Shown here: piece by piece, positions 23,276-32,892 of the stretch
Layout: every line of letters starts with the position of its first letter
Numbering within the stretch: position 1 is the first letter of the stretch
Origin: an uncultured Dehalococcoidia bacterium
GTDB taxonomy: Bacteria > Chloroflexota > Dehalococcoidia > Lucifugimonadales > UBA3495
Assembly: GCA_958295765.1 (NCBI GenBank)
Contig: CATQHB010000002.1
Location: forward strand, 1,624,091 to 1,688,090
Reading direction: 5' to 3'
DNA length: 64,000 nt
Translations under genes and position numbers: made by a program
The notes under the pieces: model-generated
Told to the model about the DNA's origin: nothing
The model's input: only the letters and a program-made list of their open reading frames with translations
Database searches by the model: none

Positions 23276-24259
23276 TTGGTACAGGGATTAGACCAGCAGG
23301 CCATTGCAATCTACGCCCCGGTTCAGGAAGGGTTGGCTCAGGTTGAGGACAAGCTGCTGGCCCTGCGCGATACCACCATCCCGGAGTTGGAGCCGCTGCT
23401 CAACCACGTCCTTTCCCACGGCGGCAAGCGGGTTCGGCCGGCCCTGACCCTGCTGACCGCCAACTTCTTTCCCCTGGACTCGGAAAACCCGGTGAATATG
23501 GCAACCGGGGTGGAGTTGCTGCACCTGGCGACCCTGATTCACGATGACACGGTGGACGACGCCGACCTGCGCCGGGGCAACAGTTCGGTAAGCAGCCGTT
23601 GGGGTAAGCAGGTGGCGGTGCTGTTTGGCGACTATCTGTTTGCCGCCTCGGCCACCCTGGTTTGCGATACCGGCAACTTGCGGGTGGTGCGCCGCTTTGC
23701 TGAAAACATCATGGAACTAGCCAGCGGCGAAATCATCGAGTATTTCAGCGCCTTCAACCCCCGGCAGGAAATGACCCGCTACTATGACCGCATCTATCGC
23801 AAAACCGCCTCTCTGTTCTGCACCGCCGCGGAGACCGGGGCCGTCCTGAGCGGGGCCGATGAGGAACAGGTTCAGGCATTGCGCAGCTACGGGTATAACA
23901 TCGGGATGGCCTTCCAAGTAGTTGACGACCTGCTGGACCTTCAAGGCCAGGAAGGGGAGCTAGGCAAGCCGGTGGGCAATGACCTGCTCCAGGGCGTGCT
24001 TACCCTGCCCACCATTCTCCTGCTGGAACGGTATCCGGTGGACAACCCCATCCCGGCCCTGTTCCGGGAGCCGGAACAGGATGGAAACCTCCAGCGAACC
24101 CTGGAGATGATAAACAACTCCACCATCATCGCCGACTGTTTTACCATCGTCCGGGACTACTGCGACCAGGCCACTCAGTCGCTACAAACCCTCCCCAAGT
24201 GCGCCAGCCGCGACTCGCTGGAAACCCTGGCGGGATATGTGCGGGAACGCAACCACTAA
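23276..24259 (+). CDS. Trans-polyprenyl diphosphate synthase
   Basis: A 327-residue all-trans isoprenyl diphosphate synthase that extends allylic diphosphates with IPP, probably for the menaquinone or ubiquinone side chain. GGKRVRPAL (49-57), the first Asp-rich motif DDTVDDADLRRG (from 90) and the second, VVDDLLD (near 217), are intact. LLHLATLIHDD immediately before the first motif has bulky residues whose size sets chain length. TTG 23276 follows AGAGGAT. It lies 8 bp after metG. Confidence 0.93.
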   Translation: MVQGLDQQAIAIYAPVQEGLAQVEDKLLALRDTTIPELEPLLNHVLSHGGKRVRPALTLLTANFFPLDSENPVNMATGVELLHLATLIHDDTVDDADLRRGNSSVSSRWGKQVAVLFGDYLFAASATLVCDTGNLRVVRRFAENIMELASGEIIEYFSAFNPRQEMTRYYDRIYRKTASLFCTAAETGAVLSGADEEQVQALRSYGYNIGMAFQVVDDLLDLQGQEGELGKPVGNDLLQGVLTLPTILLLERYPVDNPIPALFREPEQDGNLQRTLEMINNSTIIADCFTIVRDYCDQATQSLQTLPKCASRDSLETLAGYVRERNH

Positions 24260-24279
24260 AGGCCCCGGTATTCCTATAA

Positions 24280-25953
24280 CTAAACCCCAACTCCCGCATA
24301 CCAAACCACCTGACCGCCTACTATAGTCAGCCGCACTTCGGTATCCTTCACCCTTTCGGTTGCCGCGTCGGTTTCCCGGCCGGTCAGGTTACGGTTCACC
24401 AGTACCAGGTCGGCCAGCATACCGGGCCGAATCGCGCCCTTGCGGGACTCGGCGCCCTCGGCTATGGCGCCGCCCCGGGTGTAGGCGCGCAAAGCGTCCA
24501 GAACCGTTAGACCGGGCAGTCCCGCCGCATCCGGCCCATCTGTTTCCGTGCCAACACCCCCGCCGGGCAGCGACTTGCCGGAGGCGGTGCGCCGGGTAAC
24601 CGCGCTGTAGATAGCCGGCCAAGGCGACGGGTCAATCACCGGCGCATCAGAGCCAAAGGCCAACTGAATTTGGCTGCGGGCCAGGGCCGCCATGGGGTAC
24701 AGGTAGGGGAGCAGTTGTCTATCGACCCGCTCCAGGTAGCCGTCCCCCCGCCAGTGGATAAAGCCGGGTTGGGTAACCACGATCGGGCCGGAGGTAGGGC
24801 CGGAACGCCGCAACCGCGCCACCAACTCCGGCGGGCACTCGGCGCAATGCTCAATGCGGTCGCGGCGGCGCGGGCTGAATCGCGGCCCGGATTCACCGGC
24901 CGGGATACCCGGCCCGGAGGCATCCGGCCAAGGAGTGGCAAATTCTTTCAGCCCGGCGACGGCGGCAATGGCATCTTGCTCTACGGCGTGAATCGCCACC
25001 GGGAAACCGCCGGCGTGGGCTTGGGCCACCAACTCCCCCAACTCGGCCGGGCCGGGCTGTAAGGCGCCGGTGGTCAAGGTAAGCATTATTTTGGCGTGGC
25101 CCAGCCGTAGCCGGTCATCGCCGGCGCCCCAAGCCAGGCCCGCCGCCGCAAAGTCGGCCAGCCGCCCGGCCCCGGCCATCAGCATCACCCGCGGCAGGAA
25201 TTGGCCTGATTTAGTAAGGGTCTGAAAGGTTTGCCAGTGGGTCGGGGAGTTGCCCGGCCCGGCATCGTGTACCGAAGTAATGCCATAGCTGAGCAGCCGC
25301 CGGTTAAGCCGCGCGACGCCCTCCGCAAACTCCTGGTCTGACCGGGAGTTGCCCAACCTGGCCCGCAACCAACCGGACAACTCCAACAGCAAGCCATCCG
25401 GTTCCCCGGTAACCTCATCCCGATGGATGATTCCTTCCGGCGGCTCGACGGTAGCGGCGTCAATGCCGGCCAACGCCAAGCCCCGGCTGTTCAGCACCGC
25501 GGCGTGGCCGCTGCCGTGTTCCAAACGAACCGGGTGCCGGGGAGCGGCGGAATCCAGTTCCCAACGGGTTGGGTAGCGGCCTTCGGTCAAAGTCGACGGT
25601 TCCAGGCCAAAACCGCGAATCCAATTCCCCGGCAGCGTTTCCCCGGCCCGGCCGGCCAGGAGCCTTTGCAAGTCGGGAATGGAGGCCACCGAGGCCGGGC
25701 CGCAGTCCAGCCCGGCCAGGGCCGAGGCCGTCGCCAGCAGGTGGCAGTGGGCGTCAATCAATCCGGGAATCAGGGTCAATCCCCGGCAGTCGATAACCTG
25801 GGTATGGGGTTTGCGGAGGTTGCCGATGTCCTGATCTCGGCCCACCGCCAGGATTTTCTCTCCCGCAACGGCTACCGCCTCGGCGAAGGGTTGCGCCGGG
25901 TTCAGGGTGATTGCGCGGGCGTTAGTGAGAATCAGGTCGGCATGAGCAGCCAT
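24280..25953 (-). CDS. YtcJ-like metal-dependent amidohydrolase
   Basis: A 557-residue amidohydrolase of the YtcJ/N-substituted formamide deformylase group. The N-terminal ADLILTNARAITLNP, the metal-binding DAHCH in LIPGLIDAHCHLL, IHAVEQDA (His), RIEHCAE and FGSDAPV (Asp) complete the binuclear site. A C-terminal KGAIRPGMLADLVLVN ends the composite beta-sandwich. The start at ATG 25953 was preferred because the nine-codon extension lies over repeat DNA. A paralogue of the same subfamily is at 49794. The substrate is unknown. Confidence 0.88.
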   Translation of the reverse strand: MAAHADLILTNARAITLNPAQPFAEAVAVAGEKILAVGRDQDIGNLRKPHTQVIDCRGLTLIPGLIDAHCHLLATASALAGLDCGPASVASIPDLQRLLAGRAGETLPGNWIRGFGLEPSTLTEGRYPTRWELDSAAPRHPVRLEHGSGHAAVLNSRGLALAGIDAATVEPPEGIIHRDEVTGEPDGLLLELSGWLRARLGNSRSDQEFAEGVARLNRRLLSYGITSVHDAGPGNSPTHWQTFQTLTKSGQFLPRVMLMAGAGRLADFAAAGLAWGAGDDRLRLGHAKIMLTLTTGALQPGPAELGELVAQAHAGGFPVAIHAVEQDAIAAVAGLKEFATPWPDASGPGIPAGESGPRFSPRRRDRIEHCAECPPELVARLRRSGPTSGPIVVTQPGFIHWRGDGYLERVDRQLLPYLYPMAALARSQIQLAFGSDAPVIDPSPWPAIYSAVTRRTASGKSLPGGGVGTETDGPDAAGLPGLTVLDALRAYTRGGAIAEGAESRKGAIRPGMLADLVLVNRNLTGRETDAATERVKDTEVRLTIVGGQVVWYAGVGV

Positions 25954-26010
25954 TTCAGCCTTTGACCGTCGTTCCGGCAAGAGCCGGTATTCCCCTTTGC
26001 CAGGAGAGGG

Positions 26011-26916
26011 TCAGGGCGCGGGATGACGCGACCGGGCCGCCGCATCGTGTTGTTCGTCGGCATGGTAGGAACTACGCACCAGCGGGCCGGACGCCACGTG
26101 CTTGAAACCCAGTTCCCGCCCGATGCGCTCCAGTTCGGCGAACTCGTCAGGATGGTAAAAGCGGTCGATGGCGATGTGCTTGGCCGAGGGGCGCAGGTAC
26201 TGGCCGATGGTCAACAGGTCGCAATCCACCTCCCGCAGGTCGCGCAGCGTCGCTACGATTTCCGGCATAGTTTCGCCCATGCCGACGATGATGCCGGACT
26301 TGGTGGCAACGCCGGGCGCCAGTTCTCGAGCCTGGGCCAACAATTCCAGAGAACGGCGGTAATCACCCTTGGGCCTTACCCGGGGGAAAATGCGCCGGGT
26401 AGATTCGATGTTGTGGTTCAGCACGTCCGGCCGGGCGTCCATCACTTGGGCTAAGGCATCCCGGGAGCCGGCAAAGTCGGGAATCAGCACCTCAATTTTG
26501 CACTCCGGCGATTCGGCGCGAATCCGGTTGATGCAGGCGGCAAAGATAAAGGCGCCCCCGTCGGCCAGGTCGTCCCGGTTGACCGAGGTAATGACGCAAT
26601 AGCGCAGACCCATCCGCTTGACCGTTTCGGCCAGCCGGGCCGGTTCCTGCAAATCCAGGCCCTGGGGCCGGCCGGTGGTTACGGCGCAGTAGTGGCAGCG
26701 GCGGGTGCAGATTTCCCCCAGAATCATAAAAGTAGCGGCGCCCCGGTCCCAACACTCGCCGATATTGGGGCAATGGGCCTCCTCGCAAACCGTGTGCAAC
26801 TGCTGGCCCCGCATCAACTGTTTCAATTCCAGGTAGCGGGGGCTGCCCGGCATAGTAACCTTGAGCCAATCGGGCAGCTTGGGCCGAAGGGCAGCGTTGC
26901 GATTCCGGTCGGTCAT
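26011..26916 (-). CDS. lipA: Lipoyl synthase
   Basis: A 301-residue radical-SAM enzyme that inserts two sulfurs into octanoyl groups of 2-oxoacid dehydrogenases and GcvH. The auxiliary cluster cysteines are C44, C49 and C55 (CEEAHCPNIGEC). The radical-SAM cysteines are C70, C74 and C77 (CTRRCHYC). SVNRDDL and the C-terminal RSSYHA (its Arg-Ser-Ser ligand) are present. ATG 26916 lies five bases after GGAG; a TTG codon just before it is the alternative start. It is not next to lipB. Confidence 0.97.
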   Translation of the reverse strand: MTDRNRNAALRPKLPDWLKVTMPGSPRYLELKQLMRGQQLHTVCEEAHCPNIGECWDRGAATFMILGEICTRRCHYCAVTTGRPQGLDLQEPARLAETVKRMGLRYCVITSVNRDDLADGGAFIFAACINRIRAESPECKIEVLIPDFAGSRDALAQVMDARPDVLNHNIESTRRIFPRVRPKGDYRRSLELLAQARELAPGVATKSGIIVGMGETMPEIVATLRDLREVDCDLLTIGQYLRPSAKHIAIDRFYHPDEFAELERIGRELGFKHVASGPLVRSSYHADEQHDAAARSRHPAP

Positions 26917-26974
26917 CAAGTCTCCATTATCTCTGGCTGAATGGTATTTTTACCCGGAGCGGTTCCGGTGGGTG

Positions 26975-27110
26975 GATGGTAGGGGCGGGTTTGTAACCTG
27001 CCCTTATGTTGATGATAATGCCAACAAAAGTTGAGGATACCCGATATTGGGCTGGTTCGACAAGCTCACCATGAGCGGGGCAAGCTCACTATGGGCGGGG
27101 TAAGCTCACC
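26975..27110. repeat. GGGCGGGTT palindrome and family B fragments
   Basis: A degraded GGGCGGGTTTGTAACCTGCCC core with a GTTGAGGATACCCG arm is followed by repeated CTCACCATGAGCG fragments (27061-27117). It fills the lipA-gmk gap. Confidence 0.6.
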
Positions 27111-27177
27111 ATGAGCGTAGCTTATATTGGCGTAACTTATATTGAGCGGAGTTTAACGCATTATTCCAGCGTCAATA

Positions 27178-27816
27178 TCAGTAAAAGAGCTGTACCACCC
27201 GGGGGACTACGCGGCACTTCTCCGCCACGATAATCGCCTCAATTTCCTCGACCGCTTGTTGGAGGCAATCCTCCCGGTTGACCACCCGGTAATCGTAGCG
27301 GCTGACCTGGGACAACTCTTCCCGGGCCACCTGGAGACGCATATCGGCCTCCTCCGGCGTTTCCGTATCCCGCCGGCCCAGGCGGTGGGCCAGCTCGGCA
27401 AAGGAGGCCGGGACGATAAAGATAAAGAGGGCTTCCGGGGCCAGTTGCCGCACCGTTTCGGCCCCCTGCACGTCTATTTTCAGGATAACGTCCTTGCCGG
27501 CCTGGAAAGCCTCCCGCACCTGGCTGCGCGGCACGCCGTACCAGCGGCCATAAACCTCGGCACATTCCAGGAACTGGTCCCGTTCCCGCATTTTATGGAA
27601 AGTGTCAGCGTCCAGAAACCGGTAATCCACCCCGTCCTGCTCCCCCGGTCGCGGCGGGCGCGTGGTAGCGGTAACCGCAAAATGCCAGGGGAGGGCCAGC
27701 TTTTTCAACTCGGCTATAGCGGCGTCCTTGCCCACGCCGGAAGGCCCGCTGATTACTACCAACAGCGGCGGCGCCGGGGCCATTTCCGGTATATCCCTTT
27801 CCAATTGTTGACTCAA
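27178..27816 (-). CDS. gmk: Guanylate kinase
   Basis: A 212-residue GMP kinase (GMP + ATP to GDP + ADP). The P-loop GPSGVGKDA begins near residue 24. TTRPPRPGEQDGVDYRF is the GMP-binding block. GVPRSQV, LKIDVQGAETV and the lid region RRDTETPEEADMRL follow. The TTG at 27816 is a plausible start after AAGGTAGGG; an ATG eleven codons later would also leave the full kinase core. tyrA lies 41 bp upstream on the same strand. Confidence 0.95.
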   Translation of the reverse strand: MSQQLERDIPEMAPAPPLLVVISGPSGVGKDAAIAELKKLALPWHFAVTATTRPPRPGEQDGVDYRFLDADTFHKMRERDQFLECAEVYGRWYGVPRSQVREAFQAGKDVILKIDVQGAETVRQLAPEALFIFIVPASFAELAHRLGRRDTETPEEADMRLQVAREELSQVSRYDYRVVNREDCLQQAVEEIEAIIVAEKCRVVPRVVQLFY

Positions 27817-27857
27817 TTTCCCTACCTTCAGTTCCTGGTATAGTTCCAGGTACGGCC

Positions 27858-28868
27858 CTAACGCCGGTCGCCGTCCCGGGAACCCCGAAAGATCCGCCGC
27901 TGCGCGTCCAGGAGTTTGCGCCCCACGAACATATCGCCCATGCTCTCGGCAAAAGTCGGCAGTTCCTGGTGGGGGCTATACTGGCGGGAACGGGAGCCGT
28001 AATCCCCGGCCAGCCACTTGTCCCGGGCGACCCGGGCCTGGACGAACAAGTCCAGCACCTTGGCCGAGTCCAGGTTCTCCCCTTCGGCCAGCAGTTGGCG
28101 CACCTGGTAAAGTTCCCGGATAAAGGCGTCAATCCAGGCAACAATAGGTTCCGGGTTGGAGACGCAGATGTCCCGGTGCATCACGGCGTCCCCGGAGGCC
28201 AGGCGGGTCAAGTCATGGTAGCCACTGGAGGCGACCCGGGCAATGTCATCCCAGTTGGCGCTGCCGGAAGTGCAGCCCACCAGGGCTATGGAAAGCAGGA
28301 AGGGCAGGTGGCTGGCCGCCGCCACAAAGCTGTCGTGCTCCTCGGTGCTGATGTAGAAGGGAACCGATTCGATAGCCTCGACCATAGTGGTGATTTCGGC
28401 CACCGCCCGCTGGCTGGCTTTGACGCTGGGAATGATGCAGTAAGTCTTGCCCTGGAACAGGTCGGCGGCGGCGTTTTCCGGCCCGGCGGTCTCTTTGCCG
28501 GCCATAGGGTGGCCGCCGACAAAGTCCACGCTGTCGGGCAGGTATTGGTCGGCCCAGGCCAGCACCGCTTTCTTGGAACTGCCCACGTCGGTGACGACGC
28601 AACCCTCCGCCAAGTGGGGGGCCAGAACCTCAAAGAGTTCCTGCATCGCCATAATCGGCGTTGCCAGGACTACTATATCCGCGCCGTCCACGGCGTTCAG
28701 CAGACGGCTTTCCATCCGGTGGAAAGCATTGCTGCGTTGCGCGCCGCTGCGGGCGCCGCTGTCGGCGTCAGTGCCGACCACTTCCAGGTTCAGCAATTGG
28801 GAGCCGCGCAGGGCCAGCGCCAGCGAAGTGCCCATCAAACCGGTGCCCACGATAGCTATTTTCGGCAT
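27858..28868 (-). CDS. tyrA: Prephenate/arogenate dehydrogenase
   Basis: A 336-residue NAD(P)-dependent dehydrogenase of tyrosine synthesis. The Rossmann loop GTGLMGTSLA lies at 8-17. DVGSSKKAVL, GGHPMAGKE (active-site His) and SHLPFLLS mark the TyrA family. There is no C-terminal ACT domain. ATG 28868 follows GGAGGTACG. gmk is 41 bp downstream, so the two likely share a transcript. Confidence 0.93.
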   Translation of the reverse strand: MPKIAIVGTGLMGTSLALALRGSQLLNLEVVGTDADSGARSGAQRSNAFHRMESRLLNAVDGADIVVLATPIMAMQELFEVLAPHLAEGCVVTDVGSSKKAVLAWADQYLPDSVDFVGGHPMAGKETAGPENAAADLFQGKTYCIIPSVKASQRAVAEITTMVEAIESVPFYISTEEHDSFVAAASHLPFLLSIALVGCTSGSANWDDIARVASSGYHDLTRLASGDAVMHRDICVSNPEPIVAWIDAFIRELYQVRQLLAEGENLDSAKVLDLFVQARVARDKWLAGDYGSRSRQYSPHQELPTFAESMGDMFVGRKLLDAQRRIFRGSRDGDRR

Positions 28869-29023
28869 TACGTACCTCCAGGGCCGCCGGGGTGTCGCCC
28901 CCCGCCCGTTCCGGTGAATCCTGCCCTAATCTTACACTATTATACTTATCAGGGAAAACCATAGAACGCCCCCAAGCGGGGGAATCGCGTCTTAACCGGG
29001 GCAATCCAAGCCACCCCCAAGCA

Positions 29024-29170
29024 ACCGTCGTTCCACCCCAAAGCCACCGTCGTTCCGGCAAAAGCCGGAATCCAGAATCCTCGATAGCCGGTCCGCTCTT
29101 TCCCGGTGGATTTCCTGGGTTCCGGCTTTCGCCGGAATGACGGTGGTCTGGCCGGAACGACGGTGGCCGG
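29024..29170. repeat. Family C inverted repeat with extra half-copies
   Basis: Arms CCACCGTCGTTCCGGC and GCCGGAATGACGGTGG enclose the usual centre. Two further ACGACGGTGG or ATGACGGTGG half-copies trail it. Confidence 0.75.
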
Positions 29171-29338
29171 GACGGAATGACGGTGGCTAATGACGGTTGC
29201 CAGAGTTGCCGACGGTTGCCGGAGTTGCCCCGGTTAATCGGTGTTACTCCGTATTTCGGTGGTAAAATGCCGGTCATTAACGCCGGTTTTAAGGTAAGCT
29301 GGCCTTGGCCCGGGCGGAAATCAGAATTAACAAATCAA

Positions 29339-29367
29339 TTGACAAATCAAGGGATGAAAAGTAGAGT
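29339..29367 (+). promoter_or_regulatory. Candidate promoter for the betaine transporter operon
   Basis: TTGACA (29339-29344), 17 bp, then TAGAGT (29362-29367). It would give a leader of about 315 nt before the ATPase gene. That leader is C-rich, has no convincing ORF with a ribosome site and no riboswitch that I recognise. Confidence 0.45.
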
Positions 29368-29691
29368 AAACTCAGTGAAGGCGTCAGAATAAAGGCACAA
29401 TTTTATGCTGTCTCTAACTACACTTGCACCTCAGCATAAACTGAATTCGGACGCCGTTGAGCCGTGCCGGTTTGCGGGGGCAACCGCCTACGCCCGCCGT
29501 CTATCTACGCCCCATTACTCTCCAACCCCCTGCCTGCTCAACCCGCCCATACCATTATCGCCTATCGCCATACCCTGGTGCAGTGCAAACCCGGTCATTG
29601 CCCAGCTACGCGCGGGCCGTTGCCTTCCGCCCCAATTAGTCCGGGCCGTTGCTAATACTACTGCCAATACTACCGAGGAGGGATTTTAGAA

Positions 29692-31059
29692 ATGCAGAAT
29701 AACGACGATATTCGGGACAACGGCGGCGCTACTGCGGCGGTCATCCCGGTAGCCGAGGCGGACGGGGGGGCCGGCAGTGGCAGCGACTACATTACGGTCA
29801 AGTCCCTCTGGAAAGTCTTTGGCCGGAACCCCCTGCGCGTCCTGGAGCCGGAATACGCCGATAAGGACAAGGCTTTCTTTCAGGGGGAACTGGGCAACGT
29901 GGTCGGCCTGCGGGACGTGAACCTTGAGGTCAGGAAGGGGGAAACCTTCGTGATTATGGGGCTTTCCGGCAGCGGCAAGTCCACCCTGGTTCGCTGCTTG
30001 CTGCGCCTCATTGAACCCACCGCCGGCGCGGTGGTCATCGACGGCTCCGACATCACCCAGATGAGCGACAAGGAACTGGTGGAGTTCCGCCGGGACAAGA
30101 TTGCCATGGTCTTCCAGCACTACGGCCTGATGCCCCACCGCACAGTATTGGATAACGCCTCCTGGGGGCTGGAAGTGCAGGGAGTCGCCAAGGAAGAGCG
30201 GTACGAGCGAACCCGCAAGACCCTGGATTTGGTCGGCTTGGGCGGCTGGGAAGAATCCTACCCCCGCCAGCTATCCGGCGGGATGCAGCAGCGGGTAGGA
30301 CTGGCCCGCGCCCTGGTGGTGAACACCGACATTCTCCTGATGGATGAGCCTTTCAGCGGCCTGGATCCCCTCATCCGGCGGCAAATGCAGGACGAACTGC
30401 TTAACCTGCAAACGGAACTCCAGAAGACCATCGTATTCATCACCCACGACCTGAACGAGGCGCTGAAGCTGGGCGACCACATCGCCATTATGCAGAACGG
30501 CGAGGTAGTGCAAATCGGCTCCCCGGAGGACATCGTGCTGCGCCCGGAAGACCAGTACGTGGGCGACTTCACCCAGGACGTGCGGCTGGAAAGCGTGCTG
30601 ACCGCCAGCAAGGTAATGGTATCCCCCAAGTCCACGGTGATGGGGCATCAGGGGCCGCGGGCCGCCCTGCATACCATTGGCAACAGCGACGGCGACGTGG
30701 CCTGGGTGGTGGATCGCCGCCATCGGTACATGGGCCTGCTGACCATTCCCAGCACCGAGCGGGCCTTGCGGGCCGGGGTTCGGCGCTTTGATGAAGCTTG
30801 GGAGTTCATTGACCAGGAGCATAAGCCGGTTTCCCCCGACACCACCTTTGACCAGCTTATCCCCATGGCGATGAGCAACGACCATCCGATTCCGGTTACC
30901 AACGCGGACAATATGCTGCTTGGCGAGGTGCATCGGAGCGCCCTGGCCGAGGCCCTGGCCGAGACTTCCGCCGCCGACCCGGACTATGCGGCCAACGCCA
31001 CCCTGAACGCCGCCATCGCCGCCGAAGGCAACGAAACCGCCGGCGATGACGGGAGCTAG
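29692..31059 (+). CDS. Glycine betaine/proline ABC transporter ATPase
   Basis: A 455-residue ProV/OpuAA-type ATPase driving compatible-solute uptake. Walker A GLSGSGKST is at 90-98, the signature LSGGMQQRVG begins at 194, and Walker B ILLMDEP is near 214. The C-terminal ~180 residues carry a CBS-like regulatory region (MGHQGPRAALHTIG, DVAWVVDRRHRYMGLLT), linked in OpuA to ionic-strength sensing. ATG 29692 follows GAGGAGGGATTTT. It heads a transporter operon with the permease and binding proteins. Substrate class comes from family and context. Confidence 0.92.
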   Translation: MQNNDDIRDNGGATAAVIPVAEADGGAGSGSDYITVKSLWKVFGRNPLRVLEPEYADKDKAFFQGELGNVVGLRDVNLEVRKGETFVIMGLSGSGKSTLVRCLLRLIEPTAGAVVIDGSDITQMSDKELVEFRRDKIAMVFQHYGLMPHRTVLDNASWGLEVQGVAKEERYERTRKTLDLVGLGGWEESYPRQLSGGMQQRVGLARALVVNTDILLMDEPFSGLDPLIRRQMQDELLNLQTELQKTIVFITHDLNEALKLGDHIAIMQNGEVVQIGSPEDIVLRPEDQYVGDFTQDVRLESVLTASKVMVSPKSTVMGHQGPRAALHTIGNSDGDVAWVVDRRHRYMGLLTIPSTERALRAGVRRFDEAWEFIDQEHKPVSPDTTFDQLIPMAMSNDHPIPVTNADNMLLGEVHRSALAEALAETSAADPDYAANATLNAAIAAEGNETAGDDGS

Positions 31060-31141
31060 TCAACCGAAGGCCCGATTTAACCACCCGGCGCCGGGCCAAT
31101 ACCACCGGCGGAAGCGGGAACTCTAATCGCGAGAGAGGATT

Positions 31142-31690
31142 ATGACTACTGAAGCCCTCCCAATGCAGGAACGGGTTGCTACTCTGGAAGAGCAGCAAAG
31201 TCACTTGGCGACTAAAGAAGATCAGGAACGGTTGCGCGGTGATATGCACGCCAGTATGGAACGGCTACGCGGCGATATGCACGCCGACATGGAACGGCTG
31301 CGCGGTGATATGCAGGCCGACATGGAAAAGTTGCGCGCCGATCTGCGTGCCGAGATGGAAAAGTTGCGCGGCGATACGCACACCGAGATGGAAAAGTTGC
31401 GCGGCGATATGCAGGCCGAGATGGAACGGTTGCGCGCCGATATGCGTGCCGACATGGAACGGTTGCGGGCCGAAATGCAGGTCGAGATGGAACGGTTGCG
31501 CGGTGATATGCAGGCCAGTATGGAAAAGTTGCGCGGCGATATGCAGGCCGACATGGAAAAGTTGCGGGCCGAAATACTCGTTACCGTTGAACGGGCGCAA
31601 ACCAACGCTACCCGGTGGATGGTCGGGGCCATGATCGGCACCGCCGGGTTGGCCGTTTCGATCACTATAGCCGTCATGAGGCTCCTTTAG
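31142..31690 (+). CDS. Hendecad-repeat coiled-coil protein with C-terminal membrane anchor
   Basis: A 182-residue protein inserted between the transporter ATPase and permease genes. Residues 30-150 are eleven consecutive 11-residue units of the form R/K-L-R-G-D-M-x-A-x-M-E (DNA 31229-31591, 33 bp each, the last degenerate). Such hendecads form a long slightly right-handed coiled coil. A single hydrophobic segment (MVGAMIGTAGLAVSITIAVM) near the C-terminus should anchor it in the membrane. The N-terminus (MQERVATLEEQQSHLATKED) resembles small DUF1640-like coiled-coil proteins. ATG 31142 follows GAGAGGATT. Its function is unknown; a link to the transporter is suggested only by position. Confidence 0.8.
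   Translation: MTTEALPMQERVATLEEQQSHLATKEDQERLRGDMHASMERLRGDMHADMERLRGDMQADMEKLRADLRAEMEKLRGDTHTEMEKLRGDMQAEMERLRADMRADMERLRAEMQVEMERLRGDMQASMEKLRGDMQADMEKLRAEILVTVERAQTNATRWMVGAMIGTAGLAVSITIAVMRLL
31229..31591 (+). repeat. 33-bp tandem coding repeat, 11 units
   Basis: In-frame 33-bp units encode the hendecads. Several are nearly identical at DNA level (TTGCGCGGCGATATGCAGGC recurs), so copy number probably changes by slippage or recombination. Confidence 0.85.
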
Positions 31691-31764
31691 CGCATGGCGC
31701 GGCATCCCCACCCCTGGCAACGGCTAACCTAACCGACAGCAGGCGGAACACTCAGGAGGTAGCA

Positions 31765-32880
31765 ATGGCTTCGTCAACTCAAGGTACTTCCAATCCTCAG
31801 GCCGACGAAACTCAACCAGGGGCCCTGGAGGCAGGGCGGGCCGGCGCCGCTCCCCCGTCCTTGCTCTCTAACCTGCGCTCCCTGCCGCCTAACTACAAGT
31901 GGGGGGCCGGCGCGGCGCTGGTGGTCATCATAATGGTGGTATGCCTGGCGATTTGGGGCACCGGGATGGAGTACCCGACCACAGTATCCCGAACCTCGGT
32001 GGATACCACCGGCGGGGCGTCAATCGAACTGGAAAGAACCATCCGGCAGGAAACCGGCTCGGCCATTGACGCCGCCGTCCGCTGGCTGACCGTCGAGGGA
32101 AGCTGGCTTTTCGACGGCATCTCTACGGCCATTATTTACGCCCTGGTTTACATTGAGAACTTCCTGAAGTTGATTCCCTGGCCGGCTATGGTGGTAGCGC
32201 TGACCCTGCTGGCCTTTGCCATGGGCCGCTGGAGCCTGGCGGCTTTCACCGCCCTGGCCCTGCTCTACATCGGCTTTATGGACCTGTGGGAGAACGCTAT
32301 CGACACCATCGCCCTGATGGTAGTGGCGGTGGGCGTGGCAATGTCCATTGGCCTGCCCCTGGGCGTGCTGGGCGCCCGCAACCGGATGGCGGACAACTTG
32401 ATGCGGCCCATCCTGGACGGTATGCAGACCATGCCCAGCTTCGTGTACCTGCTGCCGGGCATCCTCTTTTTCGGGTTGGGCAAACCGGCCGGCATTTTCG
32501 CCACCATCATCTACGCCGTGCCGCCGGTAATCCGCCTGACCAACCTGGGCATCCGGCAGGTTTCCGCCGAAACGGTGGAGGCGGCCCGCTCCTTCGGCGC
32601 CTCGCCGATGCAGGTGCTGACCAAGGTGCAGATTCCCATGGCCCTGCCGACCATTATGGCCGGCATCAACCAGACGACAATGATGGCCCTGGCAATGGTA
32701 ACTATTGCCAGCATGGTAGCCGCCGGCGGGTTGGGCGACAACGTGCTGCGGGCCTTGCAGAAGAACGAATCGGGCAACGGCGCCATCGCCGGCCTGGCAA
32801 TCGTTTTCCTCGCCATTGTCATTGACCGCCTCACCCAATCGGCGGCCCGCAGCCGCCAGGAATCCATGGGCGTGGGTTAG
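31765..32880 (+). CDS. Glycine betaine/proline ABC transporter permease
   Basis: A 371-residue ProW/OpuAB-type inner-membrane permease with about seven hydrophobic segments. The EAA coupling loop reads EAARSFGASPMQVLTKVQIP near residue 272. PLGVLGARNRM and PSFVYLLPGILFFGLGKPAG are family blocks. The start at ATG 31765 follows CAGGAGGT; the longer frame to 31615 overlaps the coiled-coil gene and is not needed. It lies between that gene and four binding-protein genes. Confidence 0.93.
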   Translation: MASSTQGTSNPQADETQPGALEAGRAGAAPPSLLSNLRSLPPNYKWGAGAALVVIIMVVCLAIWGTGMEYPTTVSRTSVDTTGGASIELERTIRQETGSAIDAAVRWLTVEGSWLFDGISTAIIYALVYIENFLKLIPWPAMVVALTLLAFAMGRWSLAAFTALALLYIGFMDLWENAIDTIALMVVAVGVAMSIGLPLGVLGARNRMADNLMRPILDGMQTMPSFVYLLPGILFFGLGKPAGIFATIIYAVPPVIRLTNLGIRQVSAETVEAARSFGASPMQVLTKVQIPMALPTIMAGINQTTMMALAMVTIASMVAAGGLGDNVLRALQKNESGNGAIAGLAIVFLAIVIDRLTQSAARSRQESMGVG

Positions 32881-32892
32881 ACCGGGCATTAC

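Noticed and set aside
29405-29689. 94-codon ORF before the betaine ATPase gene
   Set aside because: It lacks a ribosome site and ends directly before the ATPase ATG; composition reflects a C-rich leader.
29400-29690. Riboswitch in the leader of the betaine operon
   Set aside because: No match to any consensus I know; left as unassigned.
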